A stretch of DNA of 64,000 nucleotides from NCBI RefSeq assembly GCF_010389155.1, contig NC_057768.1, positions 24,065,966 through 24,129,965 of the forward strand, in the 5' to 3' direction. Shown piece after piece: positions 1-13,100 of this stretch; positions within the stretch are counted from its first letter, which is position 1, and every line of letters starts with the position of its first letter. Position numbers and translations under genes: made by a program. The notes beneath the pieces were generated by a model that saw nothing but the letters and a program-made list of their open reading frames with translations, made no database searches and was not told where the DNA came from. The DNA comes from Erigeron canadensis (taxonomy: Eukaryota > Streptophyta > Magnoliopsida > Asterales > Asteraceae).

Positions 1-207
1 ATACTCGTACATTTTATAAATTGAATCAAACTCTATACAAATTATAAAACCTCATTTCCAAATGAATAAAAAAAGCGGATGATTTGACACAAGGCCAACC
101 CAATAGTATGTTTGGGCTAGGCAATTGCCTAAAGCCCCCAAAAATTTAAAACATCCATGTTTTGAATTTGAGCCCATATATATAAGAACTTTTTTCAACA
201 TGACTTA

Positions 208-379
208 GGGCTTGTTTGTTTGGAGAAAGTGACTGAATAGAAACATAATGTCTGATTAAGTTAATATAATTGTTTTTTTACTTATTAAGTCAATAACAAA
301 CATATTTGATTGACTTAATAAATTAAGTCAATCAAAATTAAGTCATGACTTTTTAATTAAGTCATTATCAAACACTACC
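208..379. mobile_element. Small MITE with TTA flanks (PIF/Harbinger, Tourist-like)
   Basis: A 172-bp AT-rich insertion. Its ends are imperfect inverted repeats: GGGCTTGTTTG on the left, and CAAACACTACC on the right when read on the plus strand. It is flanked on both sides by TTA (205-207 and 380-382), the target duplication made by PIF/Harbinger elements. There is no coding capacity. A 3-bp flank is weak proof by itself, so the class is inferred. Confidence 0.5.
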
Positions 380-550
380 TTAGTTGGCTAAGAAATAAAG
401 GACAAACAACTTATAGAAACAGAACAACCGTTCATCTCATATCCTAGAAATCTACTGCCGCTTAGTTTCTCTCTTGTGATTATGGCGTTAATCCAAGTGT
501 CAATTTTTGACGTGGATATCGCTAAGCAAATGACTCCTACAGGTTCTTTT

Positions 551-578
551 AATTATTATTATTATTATTATTATTATT
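551..578. repeat. (ATT)n microsatellite
   Basis: About nine tandem ATT units ending in a T run. This is a simple sequence repeat in intergenic DNA. Confidence 0.9.
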
Positions 579-862
579 TTTGTAAATGGTTATTCCGATG
601 ACTTTTTATAACAAAATAAAAGACATAGACGACATGACACAATGGCACAATGTATGTATGTTATGGAGTAGATAACATGTCAAATTACATATAGGAGTTT
701 TCCATATAATATATATCTACATGATTTTTCATTTTTTGTTACTAAGCTACCAAACATACATATTCCTAACTTTCATAAAACTACATGTAACAGAAATCTA
801 GTTAGGTTCTACTACCATGGCTACTTTGATACACATACAAAAGGAAAAAAAAAGGAAATTTA

Positions 863-1004
863 GCGGCCTTGTGGTTCCAAGAATTTATGGGAATCCGGTA
901 GAATGGAATTTAAAGTTTTCTTCCTTGTCATGTTAGGTTAACATAGGAAATTTTAAATTCCATTCCACCAGATTTTTCATAAATTCTAGAAACCAAACAG
1001 CCCC
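863..1004. mobile_element. MITE with about 50-bp inverted repeats, just 3' of the OPT gene
   Basis: The left arm (863-914) and right arm (951-1004) are inverted copies of each other with a few differences, including the shared core AGAATTTATG and GAATGGAATTTAAA. TTA flanks both ends (860-862, 1005-1007). The element ends 24 bp beyond the OPT stop codon, so it could form part of that gene's 3' UTR. It resembles the 208-379 element in target choice but not in length of arms. Confidence 0.65.
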
Positions 1005-1027
1005 TTAGCTTTGCTTAGAGGCTGGTT

Positions 1028-3810
1028 TCATTGGATGATAGGACATCCTGGAACGTCGATACCAGGTATAGAAGGACAATTAGCCAACGGACAGTGGTCA
1101 TCCACCTCTAAACCCCACCATTCTGGTCCATTGATGTTCCTATTTTGTAACACCAGATAACAAAGAATAGCCATAAACGCAACGCCAGCATCAAGGCCAG
1201 CCGATAGAATATAATTATGCCTCGCCCACCAACTCTTGAACCTCTTATAAACCACAAAGTTAAAGAACATCCCCACCGAAAACCACATGTTATAATTCAC
1301 CGCCTTAACCGGTGGTCCTGGACAGTTTATAAGGATGGGTATGTTTACAAGCCTTGTCCATTTCCATTCTGGAAACTTTCGAGAAAGAAACCAAAAGGGC
1401 ACTGGTGCAAGGATTCCAAAGAGAAAGAAGTAATTCATCTTTGAGTATAACCCAAGATTCCCAAACATCCGTTGAGGACCCACCAATCCCCATATAATTG
1501 AAGCATTGTAGAAAACATCATCTCCTGGGCATGTCCACGGGCTGCCAGTTGGTAAACGGGTTGGGTCACAAATATATTCCACAGTTGTTAGTAGCCACCA
1601 AGATGTAGCAAAATAGATGGTAGATGCTATGATAGTCCCTGCCAACTGTTAAGTAAACATAAATGAGTGAACCTATAAATAGTTAGATTTGAACTATAAA
1701 TAGTCAGATTTGATCATTTGGTTAGTTAATAATTATCACTGTTTTTTGTATAATAGATTAATTCATGTATCCATACCTGAACAACAAACATGGACCGTGG
1801 CGGTATTTTCATATAATGGCCTAACTTAAAATCACTGAGAAATTGTATCGCTTGCCACATACTGTTGTCTCCATACGTTTTGAACACTACATTAGCAAGC
1901 GGTCTCCCTGGGTACATATATCCTATGATGAGTTCTGTGATTACATTTAGTCCTACTCCCTGAAATTACCCGAACAATATATGAAGAGTTAGACACATAA
2001 ATTTAACACTCGTGTATGTATATGTATATATAAAATATATAGTTACCTGGTTTGTGGTGGCATAAATAACACCAACGGGCAATGTAAATATTGAAGCCAA
2101 ACCGACTGCTAAGATGATACCCCAGTAAGGAAGTTGTAATTGCCTCTGGAATCCTTCACAAGTAAGCAAAGCAAGTCCTACCACAAGTATTAGAAGTGTA
2201 TGAAACCACCATTGCGGGACAGGCTCATAGTTTTTCTTCATTATCCTTGTATGCACATCACCAAAATTTTTGTTGAGTGAAGCCTTTGTTTGTTCCCAAA
2301 TTGTGCTGTATATATCAGATAAAGAATAAGAACTAAATATGCATTGAATCGAATGATAAGTTATACGATATGATTAAGTACCTCCCATGGAAAAGAAGCA
2401 CATGAGATACCGTGGCAGCCAACGATGCAAAACTTAGACCGTAGGCAAGTACAAACAAGATACTAAGGTGAACTTTCCCGTATTCATCATATCCTTTTTG
2501 ATCAAATGAAAAAGAAGTTTGGTTTAAAACTTTTGTGACGTTGTACTTTGTTCCGTCTGCATTGTATGTCTTGAAAGCATACATGGGGAATCGGCGGGCT
2601 TCATACCAATTGCTCCAATAAGATATAGGAACCACCATGTAAAAGACTATCACGTAACCAACCAACATATTCACCATAGCGAATCCAGGGGTGGCTAACG
2701 GGCTTCCCAAGAAAGAAGCAACAGTTGCCCAATCAAGACCAAAAGCACCAATGCCAAATCCTTTAAGACCGGAACCAATTTGTTGCGCTTTGAAGGAATC
2801 CTTCCATATCCAACATACGAAAGACAGAGCCGTAATGGATTGAAAGAAGTAGTTTGGAACCACGTAGTATGAAAAGCTAGTTATGAGTACAATCATGAAG
2901 AACTGTAGTCTTGTTAGGCCTCCCTTTGGTCTCTTTTCTTCCTCGTGCAATGTCCTTTAAAATCAGTTAAGTTAGTTATGATTCTATCCATGGAGATTAT
3001 ATTGAGAGAGAACGAACAAAGAAATAGAGAGACGAACCTAAACAGAGAGACTTGAACCAGAGTTGCAGGCCACCACATGTATGGAGAGTCTACTAAAAAC
3101 TTTCGAAAAAGACCAGCCCATCCAAATCCAAGTAGCTACTTATTCAACCATGCAACCAAAAAAAAAGAAAAATACAACCAAATTATATAACAAATAATCA
3201 TGAATTAGCATAAGTTAGCAATATTGATTAAATGGGTCAAACTTACCTGGGTACTTTGGGTAAGCAGCAATGCTGCAAGTGGATGAATTTCAGTGTGGTA
3301 AAACGCCTTAACGATAGTAATAATCCCCACTGCATAAACCGAACTTGAACCAGCATTTGCTAATATAGTAATAAGAACATGCTCTTTCATGTTAAAAGGG
3401 CCCGGGTTCAACGAAAAAGACCATTTTGTTCCTGGAAATTGTATGTGTTTTGTGGGTAGACTTGCTTCCATCATTCTTCCAAGTGGTAAAACAACAATTT
3501 GGGCTATAACTGAAGACACTGTTAGTGCATTTTGCCGGTATCCAAAGAACTGGTTTAAGAAAGCAAGAACACCACATGATATGATTCCTAAAAACCATGT
3601 CCGGAAAGTCAGGCACGCGAGTGATGGATCATCTGTTGCTGGGACAGTCAGTCTAACTTGCTCAATTGGACAATCATTTACATCTTCTGTCATATAACAA
3701 TTAAGGATATCGTTAAATAATGAAAATTATAAAGATAAAAAATAAATATAGATTACTATACCTGCTTCTACATTGTGCCTTTGGGCATCTCTAATTTGTG
3801 ACAAATCCAT
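1028..3810 (-). CDS. Oligopeptide transporter (OPT family), complete, 7 exons, 739 aa
   Basis: Polytopic membrane protein of the OPT family, which moves tetra/pentapeptides (some members glutathione or metal chelates) into the cytosol with protons. Coding exons, in minus order: 3810-3762, 3686-3247, 3135-3038, 2954-2382, 2305-2047, 1959-1777, 1645-1028. All phases agree and all introns are GT-AG. The start is [17 protein letters not shown], followed by [12 protein letters not shown], the conserved N-terminal entry of plant OPTs. The two plant OPT signature motifs are present: NPGPFN (residues 110-115) and KIPPR (524-528). The protein is hydrophobic throughout, and 739 aa is the normal family length. 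The stretch around [11 protein letters not shown] looks closest to the AtOPT1/AtOPT5 type, but substrate cannot be read from sequence. Nothing appears broken. Confidence 0.95.
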
Positions 3811-4933
3811 GTTTTAACTTACAAAAGACTAAATGAAGGTATTGTATATAATATCAACAATATATATATATATACACACACAGAGCTAACGTTGTAACTT
3901 AATGTGTTTTTTTGCATCAAGAGGCACATACAAGAACGAACCGATCATGATGGTACCGGCCCCTTTCTTGTCATGACTTGACTTGTTCAACTCTTTTAAG
4001 GAGGACCAATAGAAATAATTATATATATAATCTATGGAAAATATGAATGGATGTGCATTGCGAAATGTGTTTCGAAAACAGGATACTGGGCCTGGTTTAT
4101 ATGTTAAGGACAGGCAGGCATATATGTGAGAACAGATAAGATAAAACAAGAGTCTGGAAATGATAGAGGTACGTAGATGTATGCATCAACTTTCATTTTA
4201 ATTTCCTCTACGATAACTATGTTTGTATATATCTAATTGCATTTGTTTTTTAGCTATTGATTTGCCACCTTTTCATACCAGTAGTTGTCTAACGTTTCAT
4301 TCACTCCTTGTATACATGATATGATACAAGATTCCAAAAGAAGACCGACTTCTTATTTGAACTTTTAGCTTTTTAAGAATGTGATTAGGAATTTAGGATT
4401 TTTGGATTCATGAATAAAAGTAAACCCGACTAAACGGAAAAGAATATAAGCTATCGCAGGGACAGCCGAGTCTTTGGCTCTGATATACATGGTAGTAATT
4501 TCGAAGCCATTTATCCCAAAATGTTTACCCAGAGAGATTTCAACCCGGATCTCTTTTGACACTTGTGGCTCCAAGCAACCTTATCAGTTATCACTAAGTC
4601 ACCTTGGAGATGAATCCATGATTGCAAATATGTATCTATTCTATGTAAAATCTGTTTTCTCAAGGTGCCTTTTGTTACCTCATTTAAAGTTTATGACTTC
4701 ATGTAGTTAGTTAAATATTACTGTATGTCACACCCTTTAGACTGTTAATTGCATGAGTAAATAACTCACAAATTTATAGTTAGGCAGCCAACCCCATCGA
4801 CGATTTTCATCAAACTTTCTTTTATTTAAAGTGATTGATTTCTATTATTTATCTCTTGTATCTAACAAACTTCCATTTTTGGGTGGGGATACTGTGATAG
4901 CCCAACAAGGCTGACTTGTACTTTTTCATGAAA

Positions 4934-5192
4934 TTACGTTTATAGTAGGAAATAAAAAAAAAGTTTTATGTATTTTATGTAAACAACTTTAAAAAAATAT
5001 TTATTGTATGTAAAAAAACATACGTGGCAACCATATAGAGGTGCCGCTTGTCTAATTTTAATTGGTTAAATACATTTTCTTACATACAATAAACATTACT
5101 TTCGAGTTGTTTACATACAATACACACAACTTTAGTTATTTCCTACTATAGACATTCGTTCAAAGTTTGTTACATTACAAAATACTTATCCC
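4934..5192. mobile_element. Long-TIR MITE, family A copy with damaged left end
   Basis: This is the same element as 13480-13770: the arms read inward through TATAGTAGGAAAT, then TGTATGTAAACAACTTTAA, around a core containing GTGGCAACCATATAGAGGTG. The right terminus CTTATCCC is intact at 5192. The left terminus is not recognisable, matching only from about 4934, so the copy is truncated or rearranged on that side. No target duplication can be shown. Confidence 0.75.
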
Positions 5193-5364
5193 TATATGAG
5201 TGAGACAAAAACGACGGCACCCTAAAGGTTCTTTACCCCATCAAGATTCGACATTGCAGAATTATTTCTTTCTGCTGTGAAAATAACACATAGTTGTCTA
5301 TCATGTGCAACAAAATGTCTGAAATGATACGAACCAATACCAACGGTGTGCGGTGGCAAACCAA

Positions 5365-6475
5365 AAATTTTAGGTCTAAAGGGAGTTATACAATTTACAA
5401 TCCAAGTGTATGCTTATTGGGGTCAATTAACTTTTAACCTGATATAATAAATAAATATAATATTAGAATATACAGTCTATAGATATTGTAGAGTAGTCAC
5501 GGTCACCATTTGCCTCCATGTAGCTCTGCCACTAACTATGTTTGAAGATTCGTTGTCAACAATAGCATAAGCAATCGACAATATATTGTTAGCATCTTTT
5601 GTAACAGCAATAAGCATCTTTTCCTCATAAGAACCCTTCAAACGAGCAACATCTATAGAAAATTAGAAATAATAGGTGGGCACAAATGGAACATCAATTT
5701 TAAGGCATGGGGCATAAAATTACAACAAAGTTAGTACATGAGGAATGCATATTTTTTGTTCATGTAGATTTATTTTATGGTGTAAAAGTAAAAACAAATT
5801 CAGCAAGAAATAATTTGATAGAATAAATCTCAAATCAAACAAGTATGCATGGTGTGATGAACTCATTTGAAAAGTTGATTGATACATACAATGTAATAAA
5901 GTCTTACGAGAAATTTGTTTGATAGAATCAAAATGCAACTGATTGATAGGTACATTGTAGTAATGTCCATACAAGAAATTTGGTGAATAAAATCAAAATG
6001 CAGTTGATTGATAGGTACGGATAGAAATCATCTAAAGTTGTTTTCAACTTTACCAATAAAGTTGGAGACATCTTGACCTTTGTATTAAATTCAAGGGTCA
6101 AGATTTAAAAAATCATCTTTGAATCTTGACCCTTGATTTTAATTCAATAAGTTGGGGATAACTTTAGAGGATCTCAATCCGATAGGTACATTGTAATGAA
6201 GCCTCATTTGAAAAGTTAATGGATACATACATTCAAATAGCCTTGTGAGAATCTAGCTGATGTCGAACAGTTTACAATCTAAATGTATGTTTAATTGAGA
6301 TCAATTAACTTCAAACTGAAATAATACATGACTATAATCAAAATGCAGTTGATTAATAGGTATGTTGTAATAGAGTCTCATTTGAAAAGTTGATTGATAC
6401 GTACACTGAAATAAAGTCTAATGAGAATCTAGAACTTTAGGTCTAAGGACGTCTAACAATTTACAATCTAATAGG
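5365..6475. repeat. Degenerate direct repeats
   Basis: Phrases such as TCAAAATGCAGTTGATTGAT, GATAGGTACATTGTA, CATTTGAAAAGTTGATTGATAC and TTTAGGTCTAA recur with variation at irregular spacing of roughly 60 to 450 bp. It looks like an old, repeatedly duplicated tract. No terminal repeats or coding sequence were found apart from the MITE at 6019. Confidence 0.55.
6019..6180. mobile_element. 162-bp MULE-type MITE with perfect 9-bp target duplication
   Basis: The ends are imperfect inverted repeats (GGATAGAAATC left, GATCTCAATCC right), continuing inward through CTAAAGTTG and CAAGGGTCAAGATT. GATAGGTAC occurs directly on each side (6010-6018 and 6181-6189), a perfect 9-bp duplication typical of Mutator-like elements. 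It is non-coding. Confidence 0.8.
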
Positions 6476-7161
6476 GGAAGTATATGTTTACTATAACCTT
6501 AAGCTTCTCTCACACAATGTGTCCCTCCTATACCTCTCTTAATTTGAAGATGGAAGTAGACAAGCCAAAACCAAGAAAACCTAGTTTACAGTTTTCGGTT
6601 TTAGAGTTAGCAACTAAAAGGAGTTCCCGTGTTCAAGTTTAGATTTAAAGATTGAACAACTGTTTCTTGAAGATAGGGTTTACCGAAAATTTAACTCCGG
6701 TTCATCTCATGAACCATTAATAAAGTTTGAAAACTTCTTCGTAGTCCCATACAGGTTTTCATCAATTCACATCAAGTTCTTATTTACGTAACCGTCATGA
6801 TGATGACCCGGTGGTTAGGTGTCTTGATGTACTCGCATGATATCTTGAGTCAACCTCACTAGGTAAACATCTTACCATGAAAAAAATGAAAGGAAGTCGG
6901 ATTGTGGGAGAAATTGTCAAAGGCATACTCATCAGTAAATACCACAATAACCCTTTCTTTTTGGCTTGGTTTGTGACTTGTATAGTTGTATGTGACATCT
7001 ATAGATAGGATGGAAGACACCCACATAAACCTAATATATAAAAGAAAACCTAGATATACTATAGTTGATTTTTCATTTAACTTTGGAACTGCTACATAAA
7101 CAAAGTATAAAATAACTCACATACCAAAGGAAAATGGGATGAACGAACAAGCATTTGTACT

Positions 7162-10100
7162 TCAGTCAGACTTTAATGCTCGAGTGATTTCCCAACTCGA
7201 ATCATCATCCAGCACTAGTCCGTCGGCTGTGCCAAAACCCTCACGCTTGGTGTTAACCAATGCTACAATGAACCTTTCATGCTCAAGAGAAGATGGATAC
7301 ATAATTTGCTCTTCCTGATTTTAACAGCATATACCGATAATCACTATCAATAACAAATATACCATAAGGAGACCATTTAGTCAAAAATTAACTAAAACAG
7401 AACAAAGTCACACAGTCTATATTAATACATACATCTTATATAATTTTATTTGGACTAGATATTCAGATTATTGCAGTATTATAACTTCTGTAATCAAATT
7501 TTACACATTAGATAATTATAAAAAAAAAATTAAAAAAGCCACAAGAAAATGTTTGTGGCTTACCAAAGCCAACTTGGAATGTACTACAAGATAACCAGTT
7601 CAACCTACACACTTTGACCCATTACCCAACCAGCCTGAACCACTTATATTGCCACCTCTCACAATTTGAAAATCTCATGTTAACTGTGTTTTTGTGTGAG
7701 AAAAAGTTAGATCTCATTTGGAGAAAATTTGATCTTTATAATATCACCTCATGATAGCATTAGCGCAATACATAATACAAACCCAACTACCGGCTCACGC
7801 AATGCATGTGGACCCGTTTGTATTTTTTTATGCATGGGTTCGTGAAGTCGCAACAAATTTGATTGGCTTGTTCACCAAAGTGAGGATGATGACATGACAT
7901 TATCATTGTATCTGATTATCAAAACTTGACCACGATTATGCATTGGCAAATTATTTTCTATACCTCAGTCAAGTTATGGAATTCATCAGGAGATATTTGC
8001 AGCAACTCGGTACCCACATCACCCGTGCACCAAGCTAAAACTTTACTAGTATCATCTGCTATAGTAACTTTGAAATGGAAACTCCGAACAATGTCATCAT
8101 CACATTGACAGCCACAGAAGTTGCATTTAAATCCAAGATTCTTTGTAACTGTGTGCCCACAAGATGCATGAGAATATCTTAAATTTAAATGACAATATTC
8201 GATCTGGTCTAGCCATATTCGGCACACCTGAAAAAGATAAGCCACGTTACTCATTTCATCCCATACATTTGTAACAACCTTTCAAAGATGCTTTTATTCG
8301 ATTATTTCTTATCCATAACTTTAAAGCTATATATTAACTTATTTGACTTTCCGTGGTCAATATGGCAGTGTTTTCAGGTATCAGATGTTCATGAGTATGC
8401 CTTGTACCCACATGCTGTATTAATCAACTGGCATTATAATTCAAAAGAGATGCAGATAGAGGGGCTTGGATATGTGTTTTGATGATAAATTCTGTGATGC
8501 TGAATAGTCGAATTATAAATTAGTCATATAAGATTATAGTAAAACGGGTAAAACACAGAGGAATCCCTGCCCGGGGAAGAGTCGAGCCTTTGGCTCTGAT
8601 GAATCCAGCCTAATCTGTATTCACGTGGTCGTTTCCCAACACTTCCCTGGCACTGCCAAAGTGTTCTTTTTTTCAGTGAGGTACCAGATAGTGAGACCTC
8701 CAGGCCGCTTTCCCAGATGGCCAGATCTAATGTAGAAGACGGATGTTGAATTGGGTAGTCTGTTATAATAGGTTAACAGAAGGGTAGACAGGTGGTTATA
8801 GTTTACCAGTCAAAAGTGAATTGTTGGATGACATCAGCAGGAGCATTGTTCACCTTAGGGAACACTAAAATTGCAAATTTTCTCTCACCATGACAAAGTA
8901 TTTTAGATATAAATTTTCTACCATGAGAGCAACTTTTGTCAGAAATTTGGTCAATACTCAGTCCTATTGATACATGCATAAGGCAACTTTTATGCAATAT
9001 TGAGGGAAATAATGAGCATGACTTAGTCATAAAATCAAAAATATTGAACATATAACCAGAGGAAATGGAACATACATGTGTGTTGCTACTATTGGCAGAC
9101 AGATCCGAAAGGCTGGACGATTTGTGAAGACACAAGGAATTCAATAATGCTGGTAAGCAGCTCAGGTTTACAAACAAACAGCCACCTTCTTTCTCATGCC
9201 ATGAGACTTCCAAGCTGATTTCCATTGCAATACAGAATTTTTAGATTTTGGTGAAAAAACATATATCGACTTCTGGTAAGATGTTTTGGCTACTTCACGA
9301 TTAAACTTGAACTATTTGGCCCATATATCTTGTCTTCGGATCATTACCAGTCAAAACTTGACAAAGCGTTAATGCATCTAAGGGTGTTTGTTTAGATGAA
9401 TCAGTTCAATCTGATCCAATTAAATGAATTCAATATGTTTTTGTTTTCAAAAACTAGATCCAAACTAATTACCAATCCAAACAGAACCGAACCAAGCTAC
9501 TATTAGGTTTGTTCAGTCTTTACTATTCGGTTTCTTTAATTAATCCATGATGGTTTTGTTTTAACTGGTAATGTGTAATGTGATCGTCAGGCAGATATTA
9601 AGACGAAATGGTATGGTGCTGCATACCAGAGTGGTTAGTAAACTTGAATTAATCTTAGACTTCAAATGTTGATGTTGTAATGAGTAAACAATAGTATTAT
9701 TTGACACTATATATTATTTAGTAGAGATTTATACATGAAATATACATAAACACAAGTTCTAATATTTGTGGTTCAATAAACTTGTCATTAGATATAGTAT
9801 GTTGGTTATTTGAAGAAATGATAAACAATTATTCGGTCATTTTGAACTATTCGGTTCTGATCACAGAAATCAAACCAAGCCAAAAAACAATTATTTATTA
9901 ATTCGGTTTATGTATAATCCAATCCAAAAATACCACTATACCAAATAGTCCAATTTGACAATTTGGTTATATCTGATAGTGAACACCCCTACATGCATCT
10001 AAATAAAGTCTACTCATATATAGTCAAAAGTCACATATTTTTTCATTTGAACGTGGTGCTTATCAGACTCAAATAGGTATATAGTCATCACTTTTAGAGC

Positions 10101-13100
10101 CAAACTTCAACATAAATAGCAACACACTCACTCATTTTCTATTTTGTTGTTAAACTTTAAAAATCGGTCCAACTTTTGAAAAAAATCATAGATCAATCAT
10201 CCAGCTTGTTCAGTTTGTTGCATTGCTTTTGGTTAAAATCACAAATAATAATCATCGTTGAAGAGTAAAAGAGGCTATCAAGATTAATTTAGATCTTGTG
10301 ACCAAATTAATGAAGTTAAAGTGTGTTACTATTTACTGCAATTTCCCCTTTTTGTCAAAACTTTAGCTTTCAAAAGACTTTAGTAATCAGTATGGCTTAT
10401 GTATGTCCTCACCTCTTATGTTTTGCCATAGAGCATGTCAAGCCAGCGATGTATACCGTATGCCCAATGCTTATTTTACCAAATGACCTAAAAAGAGGCA
10501 CCAGATAGATATGTTGTGTAAAAGTACCAGTTTGTTGTTATTTTATTGACAATAATATGTGAACCACAAGTAGCAATACCAAGATTTGACAAAATGCAGC
10601 TTAGCCCATATTCCTCCAGTTGTATCTTCAATTCTCAAAGAGAAGACACATTCTTGATTATAATTGTTTTTAATATCTGTAACCACGCCGTAGATGCTTA
10701 TGCTACTCATCTTGTCTCGAAGATCAGTGACAAACAACTGTGCATGTTTAGAATGCAAGCAAACACTCAATATCACCTACGATAGCATGGTAACAATTGT
10801 TCTTGTTTTGCCAACAAACAATTTCAACTTTGAGTGCCATTTCTAAATAGCAAGTTGGAATTAAAAACCATTCAACTTTCAGAAATATGTTATGCAAAGC
10901 ATTATTGTAGACAAATAGCACGGAAACTTACTCTAAAAGGGTAATTACTGAAGTCAATGGCTCCCCGAGAATCACATGGCAAGGTCACTTGAGAAACCTT
11001 AGGTCCTTGACTTGGATCAGCTGCAGTTAACAGTTTAGATCCTTGGAAATGATTTTGTGTCAATGCTACAGATACCTGTTACATTTGAAATTAGTAAAAG
11101 ATATAATTTTAACATTTTCTTTGTAGTGGACTAAGATATGTCACCTGTTCCTCATGTTGAATAAAAGGCACCATATAGAGCTGAGTCACACTCCCGTATT
11201 CAAGACATATCTCTTCAGAAGAATCCAGAGTACTGTCAATACAACTTGAAACATATGGTCGATCCAGGGCTAGCCAGCTTCCTATACTGCAAATATAATT
11301 CTTCTTATAATAACATTTATTTTGTGCATTGTTCAAATTCTCACTACATTACAAGTCTTCATATTAGTTCGATTTGAGTTATTTGGGCCAGTTTTCTTAA
11401 GTTGATCCAAATTTCTTTGGTTCAAATTCAATGGCTCGAATTTTTTTTAAGTGACTGTCATTCTTTTAGCATTTATACAGTTACGGCGTAGTGTTTGACT
11501 TTTTTAAAGTATCCTACTTTGCTATTAACTGCAAACTGATCATCATTCTTGCAGAAAGCAAGAAAAACATAAGACCAAATTGGGAGAATAAAAAATTGCT
11601 AGGCAACTCAACCAAGAATGGAAATGTAATTGTGAAGGGATTAGTATTTGTGAACGTAACTAACTATGCACGAATGTCTATAGTGTGAAAAAACTTGTCT
11701 ATTGTATGTATCCGACCAATCAAAAACTTACAAGTGACAGTTTATATGGTTGCCACGTATACTCGAATACATACAATAGACAAGATTTAAAAGTTATATC
11801 ATACAATGAACACAATTTTAGTTTTTTCACACTATAGACATTCGATTATAGTTAGTTACATTCACAGATACTAGATACTAAACCCAATTGTGAAATACCA
11901 ATCATACTATTCGTTTTTGGTCCATAATCACTGATTATTACAATGTGATGTATTTAGTGTATAAGTGTATTCTGATTTATTTTTTTTTAAATTAAAGAGG
12001 TTCCGACAGTGTTTATATTTCTGAAAAAGAATAAAAAGGTCTGGGTTTACCTGAAAAGATTGGCAAGCATGACCTGATCACCCCATAGAAGAAACTTTAT
12101 TCTGAAATTATCATTATCCACAAGTGTAATTTGTTTCCTCTGCAAGCTACTGAACTTTCCCTGAACATCTAGAGAACCAATAGACTCGATCCTAGACAAG
12201 TTTAAACAATAAACTACATAATCGACCATAAAATAAGTGGAACTCTCAAGTTCTAATGAAATACCGATATAAACTTTTCAAGTCAGTTACATATGAACTC
12301 AAAGCAAAAGAATCGGTGGATTAATAGGGGGTTTTTCGCGAGTGTTGAGCATTACAAAAAAAAAAAAAAAAAAATCTTTTAAAAAGAATTCAACATGTTC
12401 AGCCTAGAGTTGGGTAAGGCTTGGTTGAGTTACCTAGCATATAATGAATATGAGAATCCTTCGTTCACTGCATCAAGAGAAATGGAAGACAAAGAATCAG
12501 AACAAAATTGTGCTCCAAGCAGCATTGCATCATCATCTTCATCCTGTGGTTAATCACCATTGCTATATCAACATTTTGATGTACAAGGGGTCATTACCAA
12601 TTTAAGTATTTGCTAACTAGTTCAAAACTTTGTTATTTTGGATTTTCCCAAGAATAGGCTCTACTCCCTCTATCCAGGTAGAAACGATGGAAACTTGTTT
12701 CTTTTTTAAAAAATTCCCATCCAAATAAACCATCATATAATTTGACAAATTTTCCAGACAACATATTAGTGAATTCTATGTGGTGTCCACAAGTGCTTTG
12801 CAAATTTTTCTTGTTAATGGGTAAATTAAGCATTTGATTGTTGGTCAAAATTTTTACTCAAGCTATGTGCCCAAGTCAAACTCAAACATGCATTTTCTTT
12901 GGGAGAAACAGAGTTCTATTTACTATTTAGGCTCAATAAACATTCCTTCTAACACATATAACTGTGTAGGACTTTAAGATACTGAATTGCGTGGGAGTAT
13001 ATGTTGGTAGAAAAAGATATTGTATAGATTACTCATTCTACATACAACCATTGCAATTTGCAATAACAAATTTTTAAAAATATTGTTCAGACCTTTTCAA

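Larger units (their letters stand above)
3811..7161. other. Intergenic: OPT promoter side, degenerate repeats, MITEs, no gene
   Basis: No ORF here resembles a protein. It holds the 5' flank of the OPT gene, a truncated long-TIR MITE (4934-5192), a zone of degenerate direct repeats (about 5365-6475) and a 162-bp MITE (6019-6180). The rest is AT-rich sequence in which I see nothing. Confidence 0.7.

Noticed and set aside
1217..1444. Plus-strand 75-codon ORF
   Set aside because: It is antisense to the last OPT exon and its translation is a mirror of conserved OPT coding sequence.
3389..3697. Plus-strand 102-codon ORF
   Set aside because: It lies antisense to OPT exon 2, which carries the NPGPFN motif; no independent support.
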